Shown here one piece after another: positions 42,449 to 51,479 of a stretch of DNA of 64,000 nt. Each line of letters starts with the position of its first letter. Within the stretch, counting starts at the first letter, position 1. Location: NCBI GenBank assembly GCA_964457225.1, contig CAYWEM010000010.1:1-64000 (forward strand). The letters run 5' to 3'. The translations under genes and the position numbers were made by a program. Under the pieces are notes generated by a model. It searched no databases. It worked only from the letters and a program-made list of their open reading frames with translations, and was not told the origin of the DNA. The DNA is from CAYWEM01 sp964457225. GTDB taxonomy: Bacteria > Acidobacteriota > Aminicenantia > UBA2199.

Positions 42449-43573
42449 TCAGGAACCGACACCCAGGAACTCAATCATGTAGAGCAGGCCGATCAGGGTC
42501 AGGATTCCGGCCAACACCGCCAGCAGTATCTTCCAGACACTGTAGGGTCGTTGCCCCCTGATCTTGCCGTTGCGGCCGTTTACCAGGAAACGGTACACCT
42601 TGCCCTGGAAACGAAAAGCGCTGATCCAGACCGGCAGGAGAATGTGCTTGAAGGTAATGTCACTGAAAATGGTGGATATCGAATTCAGTCTCTGCTGATC
42701 TCCGCCGATGCGGCTCTTGGCTTCATTGGCCGCCATTTGCTCCATGATCTTTTGCGCCTTTACAAAGCCACTTTTCAGATCCACCTGGTAGGTTTCCGTC
42801 AGAAATCCGCTCAGGTATTTTTCTCCGAAGGGTACCAATTTGTCCAGGTCCCAGGGCGCCAGGCCCGCGGCCTGGTTTTCCGGAACTGATTTACTGCCCA
42901 GCACCAGGACGTCGTCGAAAAATTTTTCGAATTCACCGGAAACATTTGTCCAGCGCACCTTGGTCACATTTCGGGTCTTAGTCACCTGGCGACCGCCCTC
43001 GGTAGCCGTGTAAGATTCCACTGTGCTGTAGTTTTCACCGCGCTGGCCTCGGTACTTGGAGTAACCCTGGGCATCGTATGTCCAGTAAGGCAGGTATATG
43101 CCCTTGAAGGTTTCGGTGCTCAGGGCACGTTTTTTCAGGGCCCCGGGCGCGAACCACAGTTTGGCGATCCACTTGCGAAAAGCTTCCAGGGCGCCGGCCA
43201 GGTCGACCGCAAAAGGCAGCAGTGAACGAGCCTTGATCTGCTGCTCGTCTTCCGCCTGTTTCACCACCAGCACGCTGGCACAGAAGGGACAACGATCAGA
43301 GACGATATTCGCGGCAAAATTGACATGGGCGCCGCAACCCTGGCAGCGTATAGTCCTGACCGTTTCCATCAGTTCCTGGTCGCCCAGTTTTTCCAGGAAT
43401 TCCTGGTAGTCGAGTTCAGCTATTTCCTCTCCGGATTCAGCTATGGCGAAGGTGGTGCCGCAGAATTCACACTTGAGATTACCGCTGCCCGGCGCATAAA
43501 CCAGGTGGGCGGCGCAGGACGGGCAGGTCACTTCAGCTTGGTTGGTCTGGCTGATAACTGCTTCTTCAGACAT
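42449..43573 (-). CDS. Zinc-ribbon membrane protein paired with SPFH gene
   Basis: 374 residues. Two zinc ribbons at the N-terminus: CPSCAAHLVY...CEFCG (about 17-40) and CQGCGAHVNF...CPFC (about 77-99). A mid region with YLPYWTYDAQGYSKYRGQRG and a double-Tyr motif follows, then a C-terminal membrane helix (ILLAVLAGILTLIGLLYMIEF). This is the TFIIB-like-ribbon family found next to YdjI-type SPFH proteins in many bacteria; role unknown, perhaps envelope or magnesium-linked stress. It follows the SPFH gene by 53 bases. Confidence 0.7.
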   Translation of the reverse strand: MSEEAVISQTNQAEVTCPSCAAHLVYAPGSGNLKCEFCGTTFAIAESGEEIAELDYQEFLEKLGDQELMETVRTIRCQGCGAHVNFAANIVSDRCPFCASVLVVKQAEDEQQIKARSLLPFAVDLAGALEAFRKWIAKLWFAPGALKKRALSTETFKGIYLPYWTYDAQGYSKYRGQRGENYSTVESYTATEGGRQVTKTRNVTKVRWTNVSGEFEKFFDDVLVLGSKSVPENQAAGLAPWDLDKLVPFGEKYLSGFLTETYQVDLKSGFVKAQKIMEQMAANEAKSRIGGDQQRLNSISTIFSDITFKHILLPVWISAFRFQGKVYRFLVNGRNGKIRGQRPYSVWKILLAVLAGILTLIGLLYMIEFLGVGS

Positions 43574-43626
43574 GGTATTCTCCCGGGCCGGAAAATAAAT
43601 CGGCGCGCATTTTCAACCCGCTGGTT

Positions 43627-44751
43627 TCAGGTATTGGTCGGAGTCGGAACCGGCGGGGGGCTGGCGGCAAAAATACTGGTCAGCTCGGCCACCTGGCCGG
43701 CGGCCTGCCAATCGGCCATTCCCTGGCGCCAGGCCAGGGTTTCCCTGGTCAGCTGGTTCTGAGCCGCCATTCCGGTCAGGGTGTTCAGGTCAAAGGGGCC
43801 GGCCTGCTGGCCGTTGATCACCAGGAAAAAAGCCAGCGCCGGGGGCACCGGGGGAGGCGCGGGCGGGACACCCGCTTGCGGGCTTGTTCCCTGGCCCTGC
43901 ATGGCGCCGACCATCTGGTTGGCCATGGCAAAGCCCATGCCCAGGCCCATGCCTGAAGCGGCCCCGCCTCCGGCCGGGTTGTTGGCCGCGGCCACCATTG
44001 ATTCAGCCGTCTGGAACTGGGTGTACTTGCCCAGGTCACCGATTATGCCCATGCTGGATCTTTTGTCGAGTGCTTCCTCCACCTCGGGCGGCAGCGAAAT
44101 ATTGGCCACCAGGAACTTGGTCATGTCCAGGCCGTACTCTTCGTAATCAGGCCTGATCTGGCCCTCGCAGAAGGCCGAGATCTCGTTGTAGTTGGCGGCC
44201 ATGTCCAGGATCGGGATTTTACTCTCGCCGATGGCGTCGGCAAAGCGGGTTATGGCTATGTGCTTCAACTGCTCGGAAATCTTTTCAGTGGTGAAATTGC
44301 CGTCCGTGCCGACAATGCCCTTGATGAATTTTTCCGGGTCAACGATGCGGATCGAATAGTTGCCGAAGGCCCTGATGCGCACCGGGCCGAATTCCGGGTC
44401 GCGAAGCATGATGGGATTAGGTGTGCCCCATTTCAAGTCAACGAACTGCTTGGTGTTCAGGAAGTAGACCTCGGCCTTGAACGGGCTGTTGAAACCGTAT
44501 TTCCAGCCTTTCAGGGTGGTCAGGATCGGCATGTTCTGAGTATTAAGCGTGTACAGGCCGGGTTGAAAGACATCGGCGATCTGGCCTTCGTTGATAAAAA
44601 CTGCCACCTGGGATTCACGCACCGTCAACTTGGCTCCGATCTTGATTTCGTTGTTGTAGCGCTCGAAGCGATACACCATGGTGTTGTTGGTCGGGTCAAG
44701 CCATTCGATGATATCAATGAGTTCGGCCTTGAGCTTACGCAGGATGCTCAT
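43627..44751 (-). CDS. SPFH-domain protein (YdjI / virion-core-like) with C-terminal GYF_2 domain
   Basis: 374 residues. The N-terminal ~250 residues are the SPFH/YdjI domain (FERYNNEIKIGAKLTVRESQ, RDPEFGPVRIRAFGNYSIRI, LPPEVEEALDKRSSMGIIGD). A Gly/Ala/Pro-rich linker follows, then a GYF_2 domain (INGQQAGPFDLNTLTGM, LAWRQGMADW) that probably binds a protein partner. Such proteins form membrane-linked oligomers. The ribosome site AAGGAGG before the ATG is good. Operon with the zinc-ribbon protein at 42449. Confidence 0.82.
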   Translation of the reverse strand: MSILRKLKAELIDIIEWLDPTNNTMVYRFERYNNEIKIGAKLTVRESQVAVFINEGQIADVFQPGLYTLNTQNMPILTTLKGWKYGFNSPFKAEVYFLNTKQFVDLKWGTPNPIMLRDPEFGPVRIRAFGNYSIRIVDPEKFIKGIVGTDGNFTTEKISEQLKHIAITRFADAIGESKIPILDMAANYNEISAFCEGQIRPDYEEYGLDMTKFLVANISLPPEVEEALDKRSSMGIIGDLGKYTQFQTAESMVAAANNPAGGGAASGMGLGMGFAMANQMVGAMQGQGTSPQAGVPPAPPPVPPALAFFLVINGQQAGPFDLNTLTGMAAQNQLTRETLAWRQGMADWQAAGQVAELTSIFAASPPPVPTPTNT

Positions 44752-44803
44752 GATTCCTCCTTTTGTATTCCTTGAGCGCTTCGGGTTTTACCCCGGAAAA
44801 GAA

Positions 44804-44832
44804 ATTTTAGGTAAAAGCGGATCAACTGTCAA
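44804..44832 (-). promoter_or_regulatory. Sigma-70 promoter of the SPFH/zinc-ribbon operon
   Basis: Minus strand TTGACA (44827-44832), 17-bp spacer, TAAAAT (44804-44809). Confidence 0.65.
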
Positions 44833-44849
44833 GAAACCTGATTTCCAGG

Positions 44850-45971
44850 TTAAGTCCTTTGCCCGGCCAGGAAGCGCCGCAGTATTTCCAGTCCGGCCGG
44901 AAAATCACGGCGCCCGAAGCCGATCCTGAAAAAGGCCGGGTCAACTGTAAACAGGTCGCCCGGGGCCAGGAGCAGGCCTTGCTCCTGCCGCAAGCTCCGG
45001 TAAAAATCGCCGGGCTCAAGGAATTCCTTCAACCTGGGCAGGGCCAGGCAGCCGGCCAGCGGCCTGGACCAGGAAAAAAACCCCTCGTGTTCGGCCATGA
45101 ATTCCTGCAGAATTTCCAGGTTGGCCCTGACCAGCTTACGGTTGCGTTCCAGGATAAAAGCCCTTTGCCTCAAAGCGCAGGCGGCCAGCCATTCGGAAGG
45201 GGCGCCGGCGCAGATCGAAGTGTAATCCTTCAGGGCAGCCATGTTACGTTTCAATTTTTCATCTCTGCTCACCAACCAGCCGATGCGCAAACCGGGCAGG
45301 CCGAAAGACTTGGACATTACTCCCAGGGAAACGGCTTTTTCATAAAGATCGGCGGCCGGGGGCAGCAGGTCCCGCGGCTCGTATTCCAGGAAACGATAGA
45401 CCTCGTCGGAAAAGAGATGGAGATCGTGGCGGCGGGCCAGTTCAACGATTTCTTCGAATTCAGCCGCCGAGAAATGAAATCCGCTGGGATTATGCGGCGA
45501 GTTGATGACCAGGGCCCGGGTTGACTCGGTTATGGAATCGCGCAGGAACTGCAGGTCCGGGCGCCAGTTTTTTAGAGGATCACCGGGCCAGAGGGTTACC
45601 CGGCAACCCAGGGCCCTCGGCAGATCGTAAAGTGACTGGTAGGCCGGAAACTGCACGATGACGTGATCTTCAGCCGCAAGGAGGGCGTTCATGAAAAGAA
45701 AAATCCCTTCCTGGGCACCGGCGCAAACCAGGATCGAATCAAGGGAATGGGTCTGATAAAGCCCGGACACCTCCTGCCTCAATTCAGGACTGCCCAGGCT
45801 GTCGCTGTAGCCCAGTCGAAGACCGAGAAATTCCTCCCGGGCCGCCCCGTTTTCCGCGTCCAGGAGTTCCTCTATGGAAAGGCTTTCGCAATCGGAACAG
45901 CACAGCAGGTGTGACACCTTGAATTCGTATTCGGCAAAGAACCTTTCCAGGGCGAAATCGTTTATTTTCAC
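44850..45971 (-). CDS. Class I/II PLP-dependent aminotransferase
   Basis: 373 residues. Fold type I with PLP Lys in MSKSFGLPGLRIGWL, the cofactor Asn in INSPHNPSGF, Asp in LFSDEVYRFLE and the terminal Arg in FFRIGFGRR. Substrate unclear; related sequences include aspartate/tyrosine-type and capreomycidine-synthase-like enzymes. It begins 3 bases after the CheA-like gene, so it is in that transcript, an unexpected pairing. Confidence 0.8.
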   Translation of the reverse strand: MKINDFALERFFAEYEFKVSHLLCCSDCESLSIEELLDAENGAAREEFLGLRLGYSDSLGSPELRQEVSGLYQTHSLDSILVCAGAQEGIFLFMNALLAAEDHVIVQFPAYQSLYDLPRALGCRVTLWPGDPLKNWRPDLQFLRDSITESTRALVINSPHNPSGFHFSAAEFEEIVELARRHDLHLFSDEVYRFLEYEPRDLLPPAADLYEKAVSLGVMSKSFGLPGLRIGWLVSRDEKLKRNMAALKDYTSICAGAPSEWLAACALRQRAFILERNRKLVRANLEILQEFMAEHEGFFSWSRPLAGCLALPRLKEFLEPGDFYRSLRQEQGLLLAPGDLFTVDPAFFRIGFGRRDFPAGLEILRRFLAGQRT

Positions 45972-45974
45972 GGG

Positions 45975-47681
45975 TTAAAACGTCTGCTTCATGAGAAAAT
46001 CGATGTCCAGTACAATGGTCACCGGATCGGTCAGGCCGAAACCGAAAACCATCCCCTGGTTGGCGGTCAAGCGGGAAACCGCCTTGCGGCGATCGATCTT
46101 GAGCCTCTCCTGGCCGAATACGTTCGGCACGATTATACCGAAAGGCTGGCCGCCGTTATCAGCGGCGAACCTGATTATGGGCAAATCCGCGACTGGAACG
46201 CCGCTGTATTTCGCCGGATGCAACAGGGCAAAAAGATTGAGCAGGGTGAACTCTCCGTCCGGGGCCGAGTAGACCATGGTTTCAGCAAAGAGGTTGTGAA
46301 TCCTGGAACTTTCACATTCCAGGAAGCGCACGTCCGCGGTCAGGGGTACTGCATAGCGGTACTCGTCATCTCCGAAGGTTATGCATTCCGACAGGGTTTC
46401 AACCTTGGGGATTTCCAGCTCTATCCTGGTACCCAGCCCGGGTTGCGAATTCAGGCTTACCCGGCCGGCCAACTGGCCTTCGATCTCCTTGACCACGGCG
46501 TCCATGCCGACACCACGGCCGGAAACATTGCTGGCCTGCTGACGGGTTGAAAAACCAGCCCGGAAAATCAGCCCCTGCTTTTCCTGGTCACTCATGGCCA
46601 GCAGTTGACTCTCAGTGACCAGTCCCTCGGCCAGTGCTTTGGCCGCCACCCGTTCGGGATCAATTCCGCGGCCGTCATCCCGCAGAATGATGTAGATATT
46701 GCGAAAATCTTCATAGACTTCCAGTTCAATGCTTCCCTCGGGGTTTTTCCCGGCCTGTTCCCGCTCCGCCGGCAACTCGATGCCGTGATCTATGGCATTG
46801 CGGATCATGTGCACCAAGGCGTTATGGCAATGATCCCAGACATCGGGCCTGGCCTTGGCCTCGTTGCGGCGGATGGTGAAAAGCACTCTTTTTTCAAGGT
46901 GCTTGCTCAAATCGGAAGTCAGCCGGGGATAACGGGAAAGAACGATTTCTCCCCGGCAGGCCTGCAGGAGCTTTTCCAGGTGTTCGTTCATGCCCCTTTC
47001 CCAGCTGCGCATCACCGCTTCGTCGATGTCCTGGCCGCGCAGCAGCAGGGCGGCGCCCTGTAAAAAAGCCTGGTAATCACGCAGAACCGCATCGTAAAAA
47101 GACAAGTCCACGGTGATCTTGAGATCTTTATGGCCCGGCCTGACCTGACCCAGGTCCCGACCCTGGATTTCCTCCAGGTTCAACACCCGGCCTTCCATCA
47201 TGTCCAGCAATTCCCGGCGGCAAGCTTCAATTTCTTCGATTTCAACGGACACATCCGCTCCGGCGTCGCCGTTCTCCTCGCGAATAGTCTGCAGGAAACG
47301 GTTGATCACATTGGGCAAAGCTTCTATGATTTTAAATGCCGGACGATTCATGATGGAACGGCCCTTCACCAAATCCAGGCTCAATTCCTCGAAAGTGTGG
47401 CAGTAAGAGTTGACTTGGGGCAGGTCGAGAAAGGAGGTAATCCCCTTGGCCGTATGCACAAATCGATTTATCTGACGCAGTGATTCAAGGTATTCAGACG
47501 TGCCCAGCCCGCGGATGAAGTTTACGTAGAGAGCTACTTCAAAACGCAGGTCAAAGATGTAACGACGCAGGCCGGCGATCGCTTTTTCAACCTGGTCAAG
47601 GCCGGCCTCGGTCTCCCGGCAGAAATCGTTCAGCAGTTCATGCCTTTCGTCAACAGCGGAATCCTTTTTTTTCTGCGGCAT
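45975..47681 (-). CDS. CheA-like chemotaxis histidine kinase
   Basis: 568 residues. Hpt domain with phosphorylatable His in FVHTAKGITSFLDL. A Hpt-like/dimerisation region follows, then the HATPase: N box HNALVHMIRNAIDHGIE, G1 DDGRGIDPERV, F/G2 FSTRQQASNVSGRGVGMDAV. The C-terminal CheW-like domain (~430-568) begins after LNSQPGLGTRIELEIPK. It is shorter than E. coli CheA (654) and no P2 CheY-docking domain is apparent. No receptor, CheW or CheY gene lies in the window. It may control something other than motility. TTGAGA-17-TATAAT precedes it. Confidence 0.87.
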   Translation of the reverse strand: MPQKKKDSAVDERHELLNDFCRETEAGLDQVEKAIAGLRRYIFDLRFEVALYVNFIRGLGTSEYLESLRQINRFVHTAKGITSFLDLPQVNSYCHTFEELSLDLVKGRSIMNRPAFKIIEALPNVINRFLQTIREENGDAGADVSVEIEEIEACRRELLDMMEGRVLNLEEIQGRDLGQVRPGHKDLKITVDLSFYDAVLRDYQAFLQGAALLLRGQDIDEAVMRSWERGMNEHLEKLLQACRGEIVLSRYPRLTSDLSKHLEKRVLFTIRRNEAKARPDVWDHCHNALVHMIRNAIDHGIELPAEREQAGKNPEGSIELEVYEDFRNIYIILRDDGRGIDPERVAAKALAEGLVTESQLLAMSDQEKQGLIFRAGFSTRQQASNVSGRGVGMDAVVKEIEGQLAGRVSLNSQPGLGTRIELEIPKVETLSECITFGDDEYRYAVPLTADVRFLECESSRIHNLFAETMVYSAPDGEFTLLNLFALLHPAKYSGVPVADLPIIRFAADNGGQPFGIIVPNVFGQERLKIDRRKAVSRLTANQGMVFGFGLTDPVTIVLDIDFLMKQTF

Positions 47682-47702
47682 CCTACTTTACCCCTGCGGA
47701 CA

Positions 47703-47731
47703 ATTATATGACAATAAAGACAGCTTCTCAA
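47703..47731 (-). promoter_or_regulatory. Sigma-70 promoter of the cheA-like operon
   Basis: Minus strand TTGAGA (47726-47731), 17-bp spacer, TATAAT (47703-47708). Leader about 14 nt. Confidence 0.65.
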
Positions 47732-47744
47732 GCATCATGACCGA

Positions 47745-47779
47745 CAAAAAAGAAATCCCGGGCTGATCGGACACCGGGC
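47745..47779 (-). terminator. Possible intrinsic terminator of the MFS gene
   Basis: Downstream of the MFS stop, the minus strand forms a CCCGG/CCGGG stem with a 12-base loop, followed by ATTTCTTTTTT. The stem is short. Confidence 0.4.
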
Positions 47780-47788
47780 GAAAAGAGA

Positions 47789-49426
47789 TCAACCGTTCGA
47801 CGGCAATTCCAGCCCGTATTCCTGCTCGCGATCCGCTTTCTTCAACTGCAGGGCCAGGAAAATCGAGATCACCCCGCAAACAACCAGGACCAACACCGGA
47901 ACCGTGTAATTGTATGAGGCAAGTTCTCCGGCGGCCCGCATTTGCTGGAGTCTTTCGGTGATTTCAGCTTCGCCCAGGCCGGCGGCCTCAAGCTTCTCCC
48001 TGGCATTCTGAATCGCAGATATGACTTCCGGATTGACCAGGTCGAGCACCTTGCCGATCCCCCAGAAGAATGCACCCAGGCCCCAGTTCTGAATGGTGAA
48101 CATGGATGCGTAAGCCGTACCGAGCCTGTTTTCGGCCACGATCTTGGCCACCGAAGGCCACATGGCCGCCGGCACCAGGGAAAAAGCCATGCCCAGGCTT
48201 ATCAGGCCTAGATAGGCGAAGAAAACGTGATTGAAGATCGAAAGTGACAGGTGGGCGAAAATCAGCAGCAGGGAGCCGAGAATCATGAAAGAAGCGGCCT
48301 TGCCGCGGCGATCGACCAGGGTGCCGAAAATCGGGGTGAAGACTATGGTGGAAAGCGGAATCAGGGAAGCCGTTTTGGGGCCGTTGACCAGCCAGAGAGT
48401 CAGTATATCCCTCGAAAAATAAAGGGCCAGCATAAAGACTCCCAGAATGGAGGCAATTGATATCAGCCGGTGTCCATGGTTCTTCAGGTTGGTGGGCACC
48501 AGGGTGACCGCCAGGGCAAAAATGAAGACCACCAGGTAAACCAGGCCGCTGCCCAGGGCCGGGCTGCCCATGAACCTGATCGTGGCCTCTTCCGGCAGCA
48601 CGTAGCTGAAATTGAACTTGTTTACCAGCAGGTCGGGCGCATACTGGATAAAGGGAAAGACGGCGGCATAGAAAGCAACGCATAGCAGGGCGATGCAGAT
48701 GAAGGATTTATTGGTGGCCAGTTTCAGCAGGTCGGCGAACCTGAACTTTTCATCCTCGGTTTCGGCTTTTTCCTTGGCCCGGCCCTTTTGCTGGCGGTCG
48801 AGTTTGATATCGAAAATCAGGTAAACCAGGAACATGAGCATCGACAAGGCGATCAGTGCGGCGGCGAAAGTAATGGCCGGCGCGACCTTGACCCCGGCGA
48901 TGTCAAGGGAAACTGCAATGGCCAGGGCCGTGCCCAGGCGGCCGAAAGCCACTGAAATGGCCATGGCCAGGGCCAGCTCAAATCCCTTGAACCACTTCAC
49001 CGTGGTCCGGGTAACGATGACGCAGACTATTTCCAGGCCGGAACCGAACAACAGGCGACCTATTATCAGCCATTGTATGATGGAAGACTTATCAACCCCG
49101 AACCAGCCTGAAGCCGCTCCGGCGGTGATCAGGCCGCCGACCAGGGCCAGGCCGCCGAAAACTATTCCCGAAAGCCTGATACCGTAACGATCAAGGAAAA
49201 TCCCGCCGATGATGATCATACCCAGCATGTTGGCCAGGGCGGTGGCTCCCAGGACCCGGCCGAATTCCTCGCTTGACAGCCCCAAATCCAGCTGCATCAG
49301 CTCTTTGAGCCCGGAAAACATGTCGTAGAACCAGTAAGTGGAAAACATCAGGCCGCTGATCAATAAAAGCACCAGCCAGCGGGCCGAAGTGGAATCACGC
49401 AGGGTTTTCTTGATTGCGTCAGTCAT
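47789..49426 (-). CDS. Major facilitator superfamily transporter
   Basis: 545 residues, about 12 membrane helices. MFS features: YWFYDMFSGLKELMQLDLGL at TM1, the loop 2-3 motif GGIFLDRYGIRLSG, and a central cytoplasmic segment rich in Lys/Glu (RQQKGRAKEKAETEDEKFR). A C-terminal half motif FTPIFGTLVDRRGKAASF mirrors the first. Family substrate not determined; a periplasmic insertion before the last helix (NAREKLEAAGLGEAEITERL) is unusual. Monocistronic, with GAGGAAATAAT before the ATG. Confidence 0.85.
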   Translation of the reverse strand: MTDAIKKTLRDSTSARWLVLLLISGLMFSTYWFYDMFSGLKELMQLDLGLSSEEFGRVLGATALANMLGMIIIGGIFLDRYGIRLSGIVFGGLALVGGLITAGAASGWFGVDKSSIIQWLIIGRLLFGSGLEIVCVIVTRTTVKWFKGFELALAMAISVAFGRLGTALAIAVSLDIAGVKVAPAITFAAALIALSMLMFLVYLIFDIKLDRQQKGRAKEKAETEDEKFRFADLLKLATNKSFICIALLCVAFYAAVFPFIQYAPDLLVNKFNFSYVLPEEATIRFMGSPALGSGLVYLVVFIFALAVTLVPTNLKNHGHRLISIASILGVFMLALYFSRDILTLWLVNGPKTASLIPLSTIVFTPIFGTLVDRRGKAASFMILGSLLLIFAHLSLSIFNHVFFAYLGLISLGMAFSLVPAAMWPSVAKIVAENRLGTAYASMFTIQNWGLGAFFWGIGKVLDLVNPEVISAIQNAREKLEAAGLGEAEITERLQQMRAAGELASYNYTVPVLVLVVCGVISIFLALQLKKADREQEYGLELPSNG

Positions 49427-49511
49427 ATTATTTCCTCACAGAGAGTGGATTTGGAGCCTGGATGTTATTCGGAAAAGAATTCTCCGTTTATTTCCCAGTT
49501 GCATAAAACTG

Positions 49512-49540
49512 ATTCTATAAAAAATCAAACGGCAATGCAA
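49512..49540 (-). promoter_or_regulatory. Sigma-70 promoter of the MFS gene
   Basis: Minus strand TTGCAT (49535-49540), 17-bp spacer, TAGAAT (49512-49517). Divergent from the promoter at 49553. Confidence 0.5.
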
Positions 49541-49552
49541 CCTGAACCGCGG

Positions 49553-49581
49553 TTGACTTGTCGCCCCCGGGCGGTTATCAT
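49553..49581 (+). promoter_or_regulatory. Promoter of rseC-comF, nearly leaderless
   Basis: TTGACT (49553-49558), 17-bp spacer, TATCAT (49576-49581), then 11 bases to the ATG at 49593; predicted leader about 5 nt with no ribosome site. Confidence 0.6.
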
Positions 49582-49592
49582 TCAGCCGGAAA

Positions 49593-50045
49593 ATGCGCCG
49601 AGAAACTGGAACTATAACCGAAACAACAGGTGAAAAGGCCCGCTTGCAGGTCGCCGACCCAGGCCATTGCCGGGGTTGCGCCCAAGCCTGGCTCTGTGGA
49701 GTTGAGCGCGGCAAGGGACTGATCGAAGCCGCCAATCCGAAGAACCTGCCGGTCGGCAGTCAAGTGTATTTTTCCTTCTCCAGCCGCACCCTTTTCTACT
49801 GCAGCCTGGCCTTGTACGGTTTGCCCCTGCTGCATTTCCTGGCCGGCGCCGGCTTGGGCATGCTGGCCGCCTCCTTTTTGCCGCTCCCCGGTGAAACTGC
49901 AGCCGCGCTTTTTGCTTTCTGCGCCCTGGGACTGTCTTTCTTCAGCACCCGCTTCATCCTGCGCCGCTTGCAGAGAAGCAGGGGTTTCCTGCCGGTGGTG
50001 ACCGGGCCGGTCGATTCAGCCGAGCCCGGCGGCAATTCCGCCTGA
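49593..50045 (+). CDS. RseC/MucC-family SoxR-reducing system protein
   Basis: 150 residues. N-terminal GTITETTGEKARLQVADPGH followed by Cys-rich CRGCAQAWLCG, then two membrane helices (LFYCSLALYGLPLLHFLAGAGLG and AAALFAFCALGLSFF). This matches RseC, a subunit associated with Rnf/Rsx electron transport that helps reduce SoxR in E. coli. No rnf genes are adjacent. ComF follows 17 bases downstream. Confidence 0.82.
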   Translation: MRRETGTITETTGEKARLQVADPGHCRGCAQAWLCGVERGKGLIEAANPKNLPVGSQVYFSFSSRTLFYCSLALYGLPLLHFLAGAGLGMLAASFLPLPGETAAALFAFCALGLSFFSTRFILRRLQRSRGFLPVVTGPVDSAEPGGNSA

Positions 50046-50062
50046 TCCCGAGAAAAACTCTT

Positions 50063-50782
50063 TTGCCGCTCAAGGGATGTTTCCCCACCGAAATCCTGCT
50101 CAACCTGCTATTTCCTTCCCGTTGCCGGCTCTGTGATCAGCCCCTCAGGCTGCCGCGGGAAAGAGTGGCCTGCCGGAACTGCCTCGAGGCCGTTGTTCCG
50201 GCCGGACCAGCCTCCTGCCCGATCTGCGGTCTCCTGCCGGGCAGCCCGGAACGGGAGGTTTGCGGCCTGTGCCGGCTTGATCCGCCGGAATTCGTGATGC
50301 ACCGCTCTTTTGCCCTGTACGAGGGGCCCTTGCGGGAGCTGATCCAGCTCTACAAGTTCCACGAACTGGAGAGCCTGGCCGGCATCCTGGCCGGATACGG
50401 ACTGCAGGAGCTGAGTAACGGCTTTCCCGCCGGACTGGAACTGCTGCTCCCGGTGCCGGCCGACCGGAGCCGCAGGCGCGGATTCGCCCCGCTTACAACC
50501 CTGGCCCGCTCCCTGGCCCGCCGGTCAGGCCTGCAACTGCAGGTCGGCAACCTGGTAAAAACCCGGTCAACCCGCCCCCAGGTGGGGCTGGACTCCAGGG
50601 AACGCCGGCGCAACCTGGCCGGGGCCTTCAGCCTGCGGCGTCCCCAACTGCTCGCCGACCGGAAAGTTCTACTGCTGGACGACGTCTGGACCACCGGCAG
50701 TACCATGCGTGAATGCGCCCGGGTCTTGCACGCCGCCGGAGCCCTGGTTTACAGCCTGACCATCGCCCGCACCCCGCTGTGA
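50063..50782 (+). CDS. ComF-family phosphoribosyltransferase-like protein
   Basis: 239 residues from a TTG at 50063 (no ATG in frame nearby). N-terminal double zinc finger: RCRLCDQPL...CRNC and CPICGLLPG...CGLC. The C-terminal type I PRTase fold has the PRPP loop VLLLDDVWTTGSTM and PVPADRSRRRGFAPLTTLAR. ComF proteins aid uptake or processing of transforming DNA; many non-competent species keep a homologue of unknown function. Cotranscribed with rseC. Confidence 0.88.
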   Translation: MPLKGCFPTEILLNLLFPSRCRLCDQPLRLPRERVACRNCLEAVVPAGPASCPICGLLPGSPEREVCGLCRLDPPEFVMHRSFALYEGPLRELIQLYKFHELESLAGILAGYGLQELSNGFPAGLELLLPVPADRSRRRGFAPLTTLARSLARRSGLQLQVGNLVKTRSTRPQVGLDSRERRRNLAGAFSLRRPQLLADRKVLLLDDVWTTGSTMRECARVLHAAGALVYSLTIARTPL

Positions 50783-50803
50783 CAAGTACGGGGATCGGAA
50801 AGC

Positions 50804-50832
50804 TTGACAAACAGGCCCGGCCTGAATATGAT
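50804..50832 (+). promoter_or_regulatory. Sigma-70 promoter of the gene at 50853
   Basis: TTGACA (50804-50809), 17-bp spacer, TATGAT (50827-50832). Short leader holding CAGGAGGT before the ATG. Confidence 0.65.
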
Positions 50833-50852
50833 ATTTTTTTCAGGAGGTAGCG

Positions 50853-51467
50853 ATGTTCAAAACCATAGAAAGGCTCTTTACCGTTTTTCTGATCATTTCC
50901 CTGCTCAGCCTGGGCCAGCTGGCGGCCATGCCGGCTTCCGGATCCGGTTCCGATGCCTTTTCCCGCGGTCCGGCCGCCGATGAGGACCAGGGCCTGGTTG
51001 AAATCGAAGACGATTACGCCCCCTCCCGCCACCGCAAGAGTTCGGCCGCCCCGATCATCATCGGCCTGCTGGCCGCCGGCGCTGTGGCCGCCGTCCTGTT
51101 CCTGGTGGTGCTGAAAACCAAGTACAACATCGTCGGCACCTGGAACATGGTGGTCAAGGCTCCGGGATACCTTGACTGGACAACCACCATAACCTTTTCA
51201 GGGGACAAGAAGTCCGGCAGTTTCAGAGATGGAGAAGGAGACACCGGCACTTACACCGTTGACGGGGAAAACGTAGTTTTTTCCTACAGTGCTTTTGACT
51301 GGAATTTTACCGGCCGATTCATGGACAAGAATTCAATGAGCGGAAATCACGATTTTGCCGGTGGAACCTGGTCGGCCACCAAGTCCGGCGCCTCGATATC
51401 CGGTGACCAGGCCAAGCCGCTGAGCTCCTCAAACAATCCGTTCAAGAAAAGAATCAGACAAAAATAG
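50853..51467 (+). CDS. Hypothetical envelope protein with lipocalin-like C-terminal domain
   Basis: 204 residues; AGGAGGT 5-6 bases before the ATG. N-terminal signal (LFTVFLIISLLSLGQLAAMPA), then an acidic linker (AADEDQGLVEIEDDY). A second membrane helix (PIIIGLLAAGAVAAVLFLVVL) is followed by a beta-rich domain that begins KYNIVGTWNMVVKAPGYLDW and includes FSGDKKSGSFRDGEGDTGTY and GGTWSATKSG. The pattern resembles small lipocalin/calycin domains (YNIVGTW start). Function unknown; convergent with murB. Confidence 0.6.
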   Translation: MFKTIERLFTVFLIISLLSLGQLAAMPASGSGSDAFSRGPAADEDQGLVEIEDDYAPSRHRKSSAAPIIIGLLAAGAVAAVLFLVVLKTKYNIVGTWNMVVKAPGYLDWTTTITFSGDKKSGSFRDGEGDTGTYTVDGENVVFSYSAFDWNFTGRFMDKNSMSGNHDFAGGTWSATKSGASISGDQAKPLSSSNNPFKKRIRQK

Positions 51468-51479
51468 TTTTCGTCCGTT

